Made by a program: the position numbers and the translations under genes
DNA from: Diospyros lotus
Lineage: Eukaryota; Streptophyta; Magnoliopsida; Ericales; Ebenaceae
NCBI RefSeq assembly: GCF_014633365.1
Contig: NC_068346.1
Coordinates: 16,947,030-17,011,029, forward strand
Direction of reading: 5' to 3'
DNA: 64,000 bases
Part shown: positions 33,606 through 46,557 of the stretch, in pieces
Layout: each line of letters begins with the position of its first letter
How positions within the stretch are numbered: position 1 is the first letter of the stretch
Notes under the pieces: model-generated
What the model saw: only the letters and a program-made list of their open reading frames with translations
What the model was told of the DNA's origin: nothing
Databases searched by the model: none

Positions 33606-36600
33606 CTATTTTAGCTTTTCCTAATTCTGCTAGGATTAAGATTCATTTACATAACGTCTATCTCATATAAAATGTCGTTTATTTTCTCAAAAAAAAATTT
33701 AGCTATCAAAGTTATTTGATTTGTACGTTTGTATGAGACTCCTCCCGGCTATGGAAAAATTTACACCTTTCAACACAAAGAATAATTTTGGGATTTTAGA
33801 CTTTTTTTTAATTTTTTAATGAGATTTTTCCTGCAACACAGCAGTTATAATTTATAAAAAAAAAATAAAGTGTTACTTAGTTTTCATTCTTAGATTGTGT
33901 GATAACTCTAGTCATGCTTTGTGTACACATTTTTAAGTTTATATAAAATATTTTGTGTGAGATGTAATTATGTTTTAACAGCATCTTATATAATTTATTC
34001 TAAATTCTTTTATACATAATTTATTTTTTAACTTACTCACCACTACAAGTTAAAGGATGGATGGTTATTTATAAAATAATAGATAAATGACAAATAACAT
34101 TCGTGATATTCCTTATGTTTAAGAAATGACCATGACCACTCCTATCATCATTAAATAAAAAGATAAATGACTAATTTATCATTTATTCTTTGTCTTCTGT
34201 CTTTATATTAAAAAAATAAAAAATAATCCAGCTATAATCCACTAGATTTATCGCCATTGAGTTCGAGGAAAGAGAGAAAAGATGGACAAAAAGAAAAAAA
34301 AGAAAAAACGAACTACGAATATGAGTTTATCACTAACATATACCGACAAACCCAATTTTGGGTTGAAAAATAAGAGAGAAGATAATGATGAATAAAAGAA
34401 GAAAGTTGTCATATAAATTGGGGTTCATCATTTTAGAAGATAATATTTCTTTTTTTTTCCTTTTATTATTGTCGTCAAGCAAAGAGAAGATAAATAAAAG
34501 AAGAAGATAATAATAAATAGGATAAGAAGAAGAAATAGTAGAGGATGAACTCATATTTAGATTTCAGATGGAGAGAAAGAGTGGGAAATAAATAAAAGAA
34601 AAAGAAGAATAAGTCAATATGAACAAAGTTTATGTTTTATTGTGGGAACACAAATTTAAGTTTGAGAAAAGTATGTCCATATATGTGTGTAAGAGAGAAA
34701 GATAGGGGGGATGAACAAAAAAGGAAAGTGATAATAAATAGTAAAATAAAGAGGAAGAGAAAGAAATTTAACATTGTGGTCGCAATTGTTGTTGCCACCC
34801 ACCATTTGAAAAAAAGGAAAAATAGAGAGATTTGAGAAGTAAGAGAAACAAAGATGAAAAATGAGAAATAAAAGTGTTTAAATATAAATATATTTTAGTT
34901 ATTTTTATTATTTAAGCAAAATTAATTAAAAGGAGAAATTACAATCTAATACTTTTTTTATAGAAATTATAGTGAAGCAAAACAAAGTATAACACATTTT
35001 ATATTTATGGACTTTTCACCAATTTTCCTTTTTCGGTTTTCATCTATATTTTGTTACAATTTTTTTTTTTTTTATTTTATAAATTCTCTTTGAAAATGTG
35101 TCTTTTGTTACATTTCTAAGCAATTTAATAACTGCTTAAACATCTTTTCTTTGACATGTAATTTAATAAATTTTTACACATTTTATCTTTAATATGCGTT
35201 ATATTATTTTTTTTCTTGGAATGATCATTTTTGTGTAATTTCTGTATTTATGTCATCAATTACGCAGAAAAAGATAAATCATAGATTAAATCTTTGGTTC
35301 TTACGTAAAGAAGGAATCAAACTTACGATCCACTAAATTATACCGATATATTGCTCGTGTTTTTGCCATTCGACTTATGTCCTAAGAGACCATCTTTTTG
35401 TTATATATATATATATATATAATTAGGTACCGACCCTAATATCTTCATATTCTTTAGTTCTTGTCTAGGAGAATAATGCAAATAGATGTAATTGGAATGA
35501 AAGATCATTAAATAGTAAATGACTATTATGCCATTTTAACGAAAACATAGTACTGTTGCTAAATGAAAATTAAATTTATAATTATTAAAATTAATGTTAT
35601 CAAAACATAAAAATAATTGTGAATCTACTCCCAGTACATATTCACCCATTTGAAACGGATGCTTATTTTGGACGAAAATACTTTCTAGGATATTCATTTT
35701 TTAAACAAATTGGGAGCCCAATTAATCAGTTGTGGAGATAATTAAATATTAAGTTTTTATTACTAATGCTTGATATTTTTATTCCATAATAATTTAAAAG
35801 GAAAAATACTTAGACGGCTCGTGCATGGGCCTGCGATTAAACTGGTGCCACTTTTTAATAAATAATTTTAAAATATGTAAATGTAAAAATAAAATTAATT
35901 AAATCTATAATTTTTAAATGACATAATATGATTTTAACCGTCTATTTTTTATTTTAATATTTAAAAATTTTATTATTTTAATTAGATTTTCTAAATTATA
36001 AAATTTTAAATTAATTATATAAGGTGAGAATAATAAATTCAGATATGTAATTGAACTAATAAAAATTTTAACAGCACAATTAATTTAAAATTATAAATTT
36101 AAGGGTATCTTTAAGTAACAAAAAAAAAATTGAGTGTTTAAATAAAAAAATATATAAATATAAAAATTAAAATATATATTTTGTCATCTACTAATATTAT
36201 ACATTATATATACATATATACGGCCGATACTTCCTTAGAGAGGAAGCTCTTCCGCGCTCTAAGGAAGTGGTTCGCGATGCGTTCAGATGATTCAATCTGT
36301 GGGCCCCATGATTTGACACATGAACGGCTGCTGGGCCTGTGGGCCCATTCTGTACTTCCAACCATTTGGATGTTCCATTGATTCTTTCAAAAATGGTACT
36401 GTTTTTCGAATGATAAAAACGCGAGCTAATAATTTAATGTTTACGTTAAAATAAAAAGGCATTTATGAGTTCTGAGCTAATAATTTCATGTTTGGACTTT
36501 GGAGCTTAATCCCAAACTTCGTTCCAAATTAATTCGAGAATGGAACAAATCAAAATTTTAAACATATTTTTGGGCCCCTTAGATTATATCAAATGAAGCT

Positions 36601-36832
36601 TTAAATGTAATAAAGGCCCATTACTAGTAGTCTAGCACTGCTGGGCATGTTTAATATATTATTTATTGTAACAATTTTATCATAAAATATAAAATATATC
36701 GATCAATAGTTGCAGATATGTAGTATGTGTGTGTGTAATCACTTGATGGGCCTGAGCCCAGCTACCTCCTGTACGGACGGGCCCATAAGAAGTCCATTGG
36801 AAACGAATTAAAATTTGAAAGAATAATGATAT
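33606..36832. other. Intergenic AT-rich DNA, no gene seen
   Basis: Very AT-rich, with purine-rich (AAGAG) tracts at about 34260-34850, an AT microsatellite at 35402-35420 and a small inverted repeat at 36229-36268. Short ORFs here have no family resemblance. Confidence 0.6.
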
Positions 36833-36835
36833 TTA

Positions 36836-37019
36836 GGGTGTCTTTGATTGGTATAGAAAATATGAAAAAATAAATATTTTTCGAAGGCCCAGCTACCTCA
36901 AGTACAAAAGTGTCATTTTTCAAAAAAAACAAGGAAAATCAATTTTTAAAGGGGCTGATTTTGATTTTTTAGGAAAATTAAAAAATATTTTCTTTTCCAC
37001 CTTACAATCAAACACACCC
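36836..37019. mobile_element. Tourist-type MITE (PIF/Harbinger-like)
   Basis: The ends are GGGTGTCTTTGATTG and its near-perfect inverse CAATCAAACACACCC, flanked by TTA on both sides (36833-36835 and 37020-37022). A terminal GGGTGTGTTTG type repeat and a TTA duplication define Tourist-like MITEs. It is 184 bp and non-coding. Confidence 0.82.
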
Positions 37020-37022
37020 TTA

Positions 37023-38193
37023 GTGTGATTGTTAAAACTAACTTGGACTATTTTGTAGGACTAAGTATTATTGTTTAATTTATAAATTTTACATGTTTTA
37101 GTTATTGTATCTAATTAATTTTATTTGAACTTTTATATCGTATTAATGAAATAATAAGATATCATTAAAGTCATTCTTAGTTAGTAAAGACTCTCTTGAA
37201 ATTACTATCATTGCGCGGTCTCTCACCCCTCGTGTCTTTGATTTCGATAAAAAAAATAAATGGCAAACAGGCATTTGACTCTTATTTAAGTTGAATATCG
37301 AAGTCGTGACCTATTAGTATTAACTCTAACATATTACTTGTCTGTTATTTAACATATACCCTAAAGACGTAAAGATTCTCTTCGTATGGATTGAGGTTGG
37401 GGTTATTTTTTATATGTAATCTCATTCTTAGCTTGAATAATTAGTTTGGATATTAATCCAATGTTTGGATGTAGTCTAAGAAATTGTAATAGTATAAAAT
37501 AGCCAAATCATAATAGTTGGATTCGTTTTCTTCAAGCCATCATGCTTTGGGAGGGTTAGGATATAGATTTCTTTTTATACAATCCTATCCTCAATTTGAA
37601 TGATGAATGGATAGGAATTGGGTGTTGGTAACGAGGTAGGGGTGGGGTGGGGTGAGGTGAGGTGGGGTGGGTTGTCGTGTCCTTTTAACTCCAAATTATA
37701 ATACTTTGTCTTAACAGAACGTGAGATAAGAGCAGAACATCCTGAATTCGATCTCATTTGTTAAAAAAAATTTCAGGCACATATATTTATAGAATAAATA
37801 ATATTTTTTTGTATTTTTATATTTTTTTATGTTTAATAAATAATATATATATATATATATATATATTGTACCGAGAAAAGACAAAAGACAGGACAGAGAT
37901 AAAGATGGTATATTTCCCAACCTTAAAAAATAATCAAAGATTCTCTAAAATTCAACCCGATCGATCCCATTCAAAGAATCTTTCATCCCTCGACCCAAAT
38001 AGAATAAGAAAATTCCTCAGGACTTGGAATTATTTTTTCTAATGATGGGTATTAGTCAGTCATCCCACGCTAGGATCAATTTTTGTGAGATTCAGGGCCG
38101 TACCCCAATAGGCAATGCCATCCATCGTTCCCATATCATCCACTCATACCGTACTAATGATGAACCTAGTACTTATGCAATACGGCACCGACA
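37023..38193. other. Intergenic DNA with G-rich tract and AT repeat
   Basis: Holds a GGGGTGGGGTGGGG-type tract at 37639-37671 and an AT microsatellite at about 37843-37866. No gene seen. Confidence 0.6.
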
Positions 38194-38210
38194 ATCATGG
38201 CTGGATATTA

Positions 38211-38467
38211 GTCTAATATAAGTGAAATCGCTCAACCCGAGCACCCCCGCACCCAGTCCAACAAAATGTGAGAAGAGGTTAATCATGATGACTTAGTCGG
38301 ACGCAGTGACTAGACCCAAACTCACTACGTATAAGGAGTCCCTCTCACTTTGAAAAGAGGTACCCCACACTGCCGCTTGCGAGACTCGATCCTTGGTCTT
38401 GGTCCAAGATTCATCACGGAAGACACTTTGTACCCCCTTCTTGACCAACTGGACTGCCCATATGGGC
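38211..38467 (-). mobile_element. tRNA-derived SINE with 17-bp target duplication
   Basis: The 17-mer ATCATGGCTGGATATTA occurs exactly at 38194-38210 and 38468-38484 and encloses 257 bp. On the minus strand the insert begins GCCCATATGGGCAGTCCAG. It then carries GCAGTCCAGTTGG, which resembles the A box of a tRNA gene, and about 60 bp later GGATCGAGTCTC, which resembles the B box. A polymerase III A/B promoter at the 5' end plus a long variable target duplication is the SINE pattern. The 3' end lacks a clean poly-A. I did not recognise the family. Confidence 0.75.
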
Positions 38468-38746
38468 ATCATGGCTGGATATTATTTGGCAGCTTCGAGG
38501 ATGAAATGACAATATAATATTAAGGAAACCAGTTTGAATTTCCAGGGTGAAAACCCATCATTAATTGATAGCTTTTAATTTTATCCGAGTCAAAAATACA
38601 AACAATTTCCCCAGATTTAGGGAACAATTTATGATGGTAATAAGAAGACTTAATAATAGAACACAGCGAGAGTGAGAGGGACAGAGAGAGTTGCCATGAA
38701 AACACAGAAGAAACTCGAGACCAAATCAAAGGATCAACAAACTTCA

Positions 38747-41700
38747 TCATGTAGCAGCACTGATGCACTCAATGGCCTCTTTGCATATCCCAGTCATTGT
38801 GGCTTCAGGGCCATAAACCTGCAAGCAAACAGCCAACCAAACAAACGATATATTAAACCTTGATTCCGTCTGGCTACAAAATTTGTAACTGATCAGTTAT
38901 TTTTATTAATTGTCTTTATCTCTTTTGTAAGGTCCTTAAAAATCAATTTTATCAGCTAAAAGTTGAAACCAATTTCTATTGTTTTAAGTGGCAAAAGGTC
39001 AGTTTAACACGATGTGGATGTGAAGAGGCTGATTGGAGGCACATAGTGGTGGTGGTACCTCAATAGGGACGCCGATGTCCTCCCCGAGTGCCCGCATTTT
39101 GGCAAGGCCCCTTTGGTAGTTCGGACCTCCTCTCCTTACATACATGTGCATTCTTGCAGCTTTAAGCTTCGACTCCTGTTTGAAGAATGCCGGGTGAAGT
39201 TAATAGGAGGCTTAGGACGACCAGCGGAACATGAACACAGCCACAACAGGTAATGAAGTATGAACTCACCTTCTCCTTCAGTGCTCTAATTATACCGTTA
39301 AATGTAGCAGCCACATCGGTAAAGTTAGCGATTCCTCCTCCGACTACTAGGGCTCTTTTGCGGCCATCGGGATCGGCAGTAGCACACTGCAGAGGATTCA
39401 AGACATCAATGATTCGTAATGCTACGACGGAAAATATTTTCAAAGTCCGAGTTCTTGAATCTGGCCAATTACAACTCAGATTTTAGTGTGATGTAAGAAT
39501 TGGAAAGGAATAGTCCTTACGTCAATTACGACCCTGGCGTACTGCAACACCTCTTCCTCATTGGGTGCTCCACTGTATTCAGCGTAGTTTCCGAGCTCGG
39601 CAGCAAAGCCAAGATCCCCAACCTACTCGAGTAAAATTAATTAGGATGCAAGGAGTAAAACTAGTGATTAATCTTAAATTTGTATTGGCTTGAATCTCAT
39701 CAAGTATGAGATGCGTACTGTATCGGCATATATGACACTAGCACCTCCTCCAGCAACCATTGTCCAGATTCGTCCCTTTGGGTTCAGAACTGTGAACTTC
39801 AAGGAGGCGCTTGTCTGCAAGAAAATAACAAACACAGATGTTCAGGAACGAAGATCTTCACTGGAAATGTTCCCACTGGTAGTTGTCGTCAGAACTCAAA
39901 ACACCGCCGTAATCGTCTAAGGAGCGTTTGTTAAAATGAGCAAAATAAGAGGCATCAAGATAAAGTTGAAATGTTTTTTGGACCAAGATATAAAATAATA
40001 AGACTAGTAAGCATTCCAAGATTTCCATTAAACTTGTTAAATTTTTTGAAATCCACTTATTGTACTTTTTCTTTCTATGTGTTTGTTAATACATATGATA
40101 AGCACCAAGATAAGAGTTTTTTTTTATCAAAATATCCCTATTACCAAATTCATTCAAAATTGTTTATTAATATCAACAACAAATTTATGATTAAAATAGG
40201 GTCGACGGGTATAAATATGTTATTATCTCTTATCTTGGTTAACAAACACCCAAAGAATGCAATTGACATGGTTTTTCCTAATAACAACCTAAAGGTTCGG
40301 CCAGCCATTTGGGAACTACTTTAAAACAACGAGAATGTTTCTTTTACGAGATATGGAATCATTGATCAACCATAGCATTTAATGTTTTTCTTAAAGGTAC
40401 AATTACGAGTAGATGCATCAAAATTTGTACCTTCTCATCTAGGCCATGAATAAAGCTCTCGGTAGCACTCATAACCCTTCCAAACGGCATAGGAAATTCG
40501 ATGTTCCCCCACCTGCAAAAGCAGTCTTTGTATGAGGATACTTGAAAAGGTCACAACACTCAGTCGCGGGATTCCTTTTTATTTTTATTTTTTTTCCTTC
40601 TTGAAGTAGGCAATCAAAGGGATTAGGATGTACTTCTTGAAGTTCTTGAAGGCAGCGGTATCATCAAGTTCCCCCCTCATGTCCAAAGGATAAGGCTTTC
40701 CATCAACCAATGTGAAAGGATTCATCTCCAGAAAGGTGAAGTCCAGATCTAACAATCATGAAAATATAGAATGTTAATATCCAATTGTCCGGAGATGTAC
40801 ATAGCAAACTTAAGAAGGAAAGAGAGAGGATGAAGATCTTCAGTGTACCTAAAAATAGTGTGTAAACCACTTTAAGGAACTCCTCAATAACCCCTTTGAT
40901 CTAAATCACAGAACAGGAATCAATCGGGTTAGCTTAGCCACTTCGGATAAAAAAAAAAATATAAAGGGTATCTATAGCGATGAGGTGAGTTTTAATTTCC
41001 ACAGGACAAATCATTTACCCTTGGTAACAACAAGTTTAGGCCAGTTAACATGGAACTAACATAAATCCACATTAGAAATGCAATTCTGTTCCAGCAGGGT
41101 AAAGTGCACTGTTTTAATTCATTTTTGGCAATATCTGACTGATGGTTTCTGTCAGAAGGAACAACTCAAGAACAGGAAGAAGTCCAGTTAGTAATACTAT
41201 TGAGGAAATTACCTCCAAGGGAAGGGTTGCAACAAGTGGAGCACATGCCTCAGAAGTAAAGGCCACCCCTGTAGGCATGAATACGGTCTTAACCTGGATA
41301 TAGCAAAAATATCACCTGTTAGTTCTAGGGAGGGTGGGTTACGGAATAAATACTGCAAGATAAAAGAAACCATTTGGATGTACAAAGAGACCTCCACTAG
41401 CTTCAGCAAACAAAAGAGAACTTCAAATTGATAACTACCTTGTCCCAGTTCTCTTCAATTTCAATTCCTCCACAGTCTGAAAAGCTTATGCTACATCCAA
41501 GTCGTTCCGACACAATATTAAGGTAAAACTCCTCCTTGTGCGGGACGAAAGGTTCAACGATGAATGTTGTTATGGGTCCTTTGCACCCTCCCATCTCAAC
41601 CTGTTGATAAATTGGTAACCAAAACATTGTCAATGCTATAATAAATACACAAAATACAGTTCTCATCGAAATTTTCCTAAATACTAATATAAGCAAAGAA

Positions 41701-43248
41701 TATAGAATTTCAACTACCTCTTTGCCAAGTCTCTCCTTCACAAAGACAGCAACTTGAGCCAAATCTAGATTCAAGGCAACTAGCCCACTCTTTCCCCGCT
41801 TCCCAAACAACATATCGGGTTTCACAACCAGTTTCTCTGATGAGAGCCAGGGCTCTTTTTCCACAAGCTCATTTACATCAGTCGATTCTGTGATCTAAAC
41901 AATAGAGAAAAACAACACATATTTAGATCCATGTAATCATCACATCGATGTACAAAAAATAATTAAATAAAATTCTTTAACTGACCAACTACATATGAGG
42001 GGGAAAAAATAGAAGACAAAGTTGCTTTTAAGTTCCCATCACAGAGACAGCTAGAAAAATCGGATTATCTTGGTTAAAAGCTTTCGATGCCCTTAGGCTT
42101 TTATATAACTGGGGCAGTCTAGAGAACACTAGATAAATTGAGTGGTCTTATAAGATGATTTTAAATTAGTAATAACTCAAGGTGTATCAGAATAATTTTA
42201 CATGTTAGATAACAAATGCATACTCCAGAATCCAGACTTCCACCATAGGAAATTTTGCAGTCTGAATTGTTCAACAAATTAGCAATCTTTTTTGTTTATT
42301 TCTATTAGTAACAGTTACAACATCCATCCTTCACAAAACCATTCAAGAAGTATTTCTCCAAGCCAATCACAAATCAAATTTAAGATAGCATAGCAATAGT
42401 ACTCCAATATTAATAATTTCAACTTACAAGCAACAATTCCATAGTGAATATTAACCTCAACTATCAATGGGTTCACAAAGAATAGAGCTCTCTTGATGTT
42501 TCAGTCTAGGTTAGAGTTTTATCCAAGTGAATACGAGACAAGACCTGGTCATACACATTTCTAGTTACCAGGCTACTATTATTTAAACAACTGGTCTCCA
42601 CCATGGGGATGATTGCTTTAGACAGCTGAAAAGTATCCTAACATTAGTTGTCCCATCTTTACAATATATCAAAAGTTCAAAACTGTGTTTTTGTAGTTGT
42701 CCAATAATCATTTCTCTTAACCAACAAATCCAAATGTTTGATTTTGTTGAGGGTATAAATAACAACATTACCCATTGATCAAATAGTTTAACCTTTTAGA
42801 CAAGCTTCTAATTAACTGTTTCCCTTAGCAGACGCAACAAATAGCATGTTTGAGTCTGACCTTCAGGCCAGACCTTTAATTACAATGCTTACTCCTATTC
42901 ACCGGTTTATGGGGATGCCCGTGTGTGATAAAATTACCCTTCTCTGTAATAGCGCAACTAATAAATCTGTTCAAATCTTACATCTCACCACCAATCCTAT
43001 AATTATAATAGCATTTGACCATACCTTATGAGTGTATTACAACAACAACATATGAAGCCTTTCTCACACACGGAATAGCCATAATCATGGATTTCAAGAA
43101 GAAGATATGCGAAAGCATAAGACTCAAAAGTCCAAGGAATAGCAGTTACTTGTGCAGATTTAATCCCTAGTTCAGTTCCTGCAAGCCTCTTGTAGTGCTC
43201 CTTCAACAGCCTCTTGGAATCATACTCTCTGATCTTCTTGCGTGCCAT
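38747..43248 (-). CDS. ACLA: ATP-citrate lyase (citrate synthase, ATP-dependent) alpha subunit
   Basis: Twelve coding exons on the minus strand: 43248-43150, 41894-41718, 41600-41439, 41293-41213, 40900-40849, 40748-40634, 40512-40431, 39814-39719, 39622-39521, 39386-39270, 39175-39059, 38818-38747. All introns are GT-AG. The spliced product is 1272 nt, exactly the 423 aa usual for plant ACLA. It starts [18 protein letters not shown] and contains [20 protein letters not shown] (ATP-grasp region), [32 protein letters not shown] and [17 protein letters not shown] (citrate-binding region). With the beta subunit it forms the cytosolic enzyme that makes acetyl-CoA and oxaloacetate from citrate, CoA and ATP, feeding waxes, flavonoids and isoprenoids. 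A 5' leader intron is likely (donor below 43750, acceptor at 43260). No damage was seen. Confidence 0.97.
39921..40251. mobile_element. MITE in an ACLA intron
   Basis: Inverted ends GGAGCGTTTGTTAA and the reverse complement of GGGTGTTTGTTAACC, followed by CAAAATAAGAG/CAAGATAAGAG, bracket 331 bp in the intron between exons 7 and 8. Flanks are TAA and AAA, close to the 3-bp duplications of PIF/Harbinger elements. It is AT-rich and non-coding. The class is uncertain. Confidence 0.55.
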
Positions 43249-43259
43249 TGCTCTTCAAC

Positions 43260-43749
43260 CTGTTTCCACAAATCCCACAACCACCATACTCAGATCTATC
43301 CACCCAGATCACAAACATCAAACAAAAATGAAAAGGAACGAACAAAATGCCAAGCACGTCAGAAAAAGAAAACTTGACACTGATATAAAAACCAAAACAT
43401 GACTAAACCCAGTAATCATTTATACAAGAGCAATGCAAGTGACTCCCAGCAATCAACAAACGGATCAATTCAAAAGACAACCTCCAATTTGCAATACCAG
43501 ATTACTAATCCCACAATAACCATAGCTTTAAACTCAGATCTACCCATCCAGATCACAACCATCAAAAACGAAATGAAAGAAATGAAAAAAAAGGCAATAA
43601 TATCAGCAAAAACAAAACTTGACACTGATAAACAGGGCAAAGCCCAGTAATCATTCGACCCAAAACTCCAATCTTGCAATAACATATTGCTACCCAGAAA
43701 AAAAAAAAGAAAAGAAAATTTAAAAAGAGGGTGGATACAAGAATTACCG
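43260..43749 (-). other. Probable 5' UTR intron of ACLA
   Basis: On the minus strand GTAATTCTTG follows a short leader that ends TTTGAAACG, and GGAAACAG precedes GTTGAAGAGCA and the start codon. These give a plausible donor and acceptor about 490 bp apart, and the TATA box lies above the donor, not next to the ATG. This is inferred from signals only. Confidence 0.55.
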
Positions 43750-43822
43750 TTTCAAAGAGAACAGGCAAGGCAGAGGGGGATTTTGGGCGCACAGAATGGA
43801 AGAAATCAAAGGTTTGGTGGAT

Positions 43823-43831
43823 CTATTTATA
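43823..43831 (-). promoter_or_regulatory. TATA box of ACLA
   Basis: The minus strand reads CCTATAAATAGATCC, a strong plant TATA box. It lies about 75 bp above the predicted leader donor, leaving room for a start site near 43795 and a short first exon. No competing TATA box is closer to the ATG. Confidence 0.7.
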
Positions 43832-43849
43832 GGCGAAAAATGTCGGGTT

Positions 43850-44520
43850 TTTTTTTTTTCTCACAATTTTGGCTTGGAATTAATATAAAAATGGGCTGGT
43901 TGATTGATCAGATCAGATGTATGGGGAGGGAGATATATAAAAAAGGGAATTTTGTTGGGACAGAAAAAGGGGTACATGCAGCGACCCATAGCCAGTGAGC
44001 CACCTACCCGCAATGCGCCAACCAACCGGTGAAGCAGCAGGAGAAGCCGCGCCCCAAAAAATGGAATAGAAGTGGACCGCCGTGTTTGGCAACCTTTTTT
44101 TTTTATTTTTTTGGTTTTCTTTTTTGTTAAGTTGTGCTTAGTTTTCAACTTTGCATTTTTTATTGTACCACGAGTTTTCGCACACTGCTCTCACGAGCTC
44201 CACGAGGTTCCCTTCTTTGTCTTTTATCATCCATATATGTTTGTGTGTTTATATAAATATTTGCCAGTGGTATGCCACCTTTCTGAAACAACTTTACACA
44301 TATTTTTTAAGATACTACAATATTTTTATTCATATATATATATTATTATATGTACATAACGAAACATATCAGATAAATTTTATTTAACTGTTGAGATCAA
44401 TATCACACCTCTATATATTGCTCCTTATAAACCATGCAACAATACTTCATAAAATAGTCGTTGAGTTACTCTTAAATACAAAAAATTTGGGTATGTAAAT
44501 ATCCATCTGTTGTCCTTAAC
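43850..44520. other. ACLA upstream region, no further gene
   Basis: Contains T-rich runs (43849-43859 and 44095-44110) and a TATATA stretch near 44332. The ORFs here overlap the promoter and resemble nothing known. Confidence 0.5.
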
Positions 44521-44995
44521 ACTGCAATAAATTTATTCATCGAAGAATTCGTCTCTAAGTTTTAAAAATTTTTGAAAAAAAATAAAAGGTTAGGGAGTAC
44601 AAGTCATTTCTTATGTAAATACTCCAACGCCCAAGATTTTTGAGCAAAATTATAGAATTATTAAATTAAAGTGTTTTACTCTAGTTAACGGGTTCCTTTC
44701 TATTTATAGTTGAACTATATAGGTAGTAATCAAGATTCATGAATTCTCGGGATTGATATTGATCCTGTTAACCGTAATTTGTTACACAATTTTCAAAAGA
44801 GATCACAGAGGTATGTTTGTGCATCTCTTCCATAGAAAATACCATCGGAAGGGTATTCAGGAGACTCTCAAGACTTCCCAAGAGACTTTGGTTTTCCTCT
44901 AAAAAGGTGTCCCACCCCTTTTTGTTGGAGCCTCTCGAGAGGTCTCTTAGGTTATGCGAGAAAATTTCTCGGAGACTCTTATATGTATATCAATT
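44521..44995 (-). repeat. Left arm of a long inverted repeat
   Basis: This is the reverse complement of 51989-52501 with scattered differences. Matching blocks include GGTATGTTTG, GAGACTCTCAAGACTTCC, GTTGGA and ATATGTATATCAATT. A TATA box (CTATAAATAG) reads on the minus strand near 44700, facing outwards. It resembles the U3-R part of an LTR. Confidence 0.75.
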
Positions 44996-46557
44996 ATCCT
45001 ATACTCTTTTCTTATGGTTTTTGAGAGGAAAGAGTATAATTTTTGCCAAAATTGCCTTTTCCTAGTGACTCTCATGGATACACTTTCGGAACTTTCTTCA
45101 TAACCTCTTTTTACCTTTGTGTGAGTTAATTCACCTAGGGTCAAAATAGTCACGTAGGTTTTGTTTTTCTCTCTTCTGATGACCCTATGGTTGTAGCCTC
45201 TTGAAGGTTCTTCATTAGACCATCTGAATTACTTCTTTGTAGCCTTTGGTGCTTTATATTTTGAGGCCTTTCTCTATAAAAAAAGGGCCTTAGTTATTTT
45301 TCATTTTCGCTGCAAGTCAAAATCTTTTAAAGCTCCTTAAGATTTCTTTACCCTTGGAAGACTTTGTTACTCTTTTGCAAGTCTTCTGTAGATTCTCCCA
45401 ATCAGTCACTAGGTCTCTAGGAGATTATTTCAATGGCATCCAAGTCTCTCGTAAGCTTGAATTTTCTTTTTGAACTCTTTGGTAAGTTTTTTCAAGTTTT
45501 ATACTTGGGAGAATTTAGTGATGGCTAGAATAAAGCAAACATGAAGACCTTTTACTCTTAAGGAAATGGAAATAATCCTAAGCAATAGGTCCATATTTTT
45601 TGCGACACATCTTACGAGGGTTCATGTATTATACTTGTTCTTAGAGGATTATGAGATAAATACATGCATTGCTTGTGTTCACAAATACTGCATAGAAGCT
45701 CATGAAACTTCTTTGACAATTGGTATGTGATTCACCATCATTTATCATTAGCATCTCATACTAATCAAATGTAGTAGTCCATGTGTCAGTCCATGATTGA
45801 TTAATCATATTTCTTTTTTGAGAAATCTAAAGATTGGCAATATCTTTTAAAAAATCCCAAACTAAAGATCTTTGTCATATATTCTTAACTACTTAAGAAA
45901 AAGATCTTTATCAAGAGATCTACAGACTCATTCATATTCAGATTGGAGAGGTGTGAATGAAAATATGACCATAAATATGTGAATATATTTTATTAAATTT
46001 ATAAGATTTACATCATTAGTCCAAATTTACATGTGCTAGAAATCATCTAAATCTAACATTAGGGTACTAACTCTAACATTTGGTCCTTAGACTAGAGGTA
46101 ACAACATTGTCTTGTGCACTGCTGTCAGAGATTTGTCGTTGAGCAGAACCATCTAAAGTAAAAGGTGGGAATGCTCTCTGTGTGGTCTCTATGCAGTAGT
46201 GTATGGATGCAGATGCTTACTGATGGGACCTCCAGCATAGGGTGAATATCCCATGCGATCTCATTTGGTTGGTGATTGTAGGAGTTCTTAGCTAAGGCAC
46301 GTACGATCAGAAAGGAGTTTTCGATATCAGAAGGAGTTCTGATGAGTCATTTCGATCACCAAAATTGGATCTTGGCATAGTTATCAAGACCTATAAGTTT
46401 AATTAGTCAATGAATCTCACTCGGTTGGGATGTTAGTCAGTGGAAGGATTATAGTGCATAGTAATTGAAATCCAAAATAGATTCATTTGAAGTATTAACT
46501 TCATTACTAATAGGATCATCCTAACATAATGTTAGTTGTTACTTAAGACCTTTTAGG
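44996..46557. other. Degenerate retrotransposon-derived DNA
   Basis: A plus-strand TATA-like CTATAAAAAAAGG lies at about 45274, and the segment ends in CACTAAC/CTAACA-like motifs typical of LTR ends near 46080. No coding frame was recognised. It may be an LTR with its leader, but I found no matching partner. Confidence 0.35.

Noticed and set aside
39162..39443. Stand-alone 93-aa protein with [10 protein letters not shown]
   Set aside because: It is exon 10 of ACLA with intron sequence on both sides.
43470..44387. Several ORFs of 70-100 codons around the ACLA promoter
   Set aside because: They overlap the TATA box and probable leader intron on both strands and are AT-biased composition artefacts.
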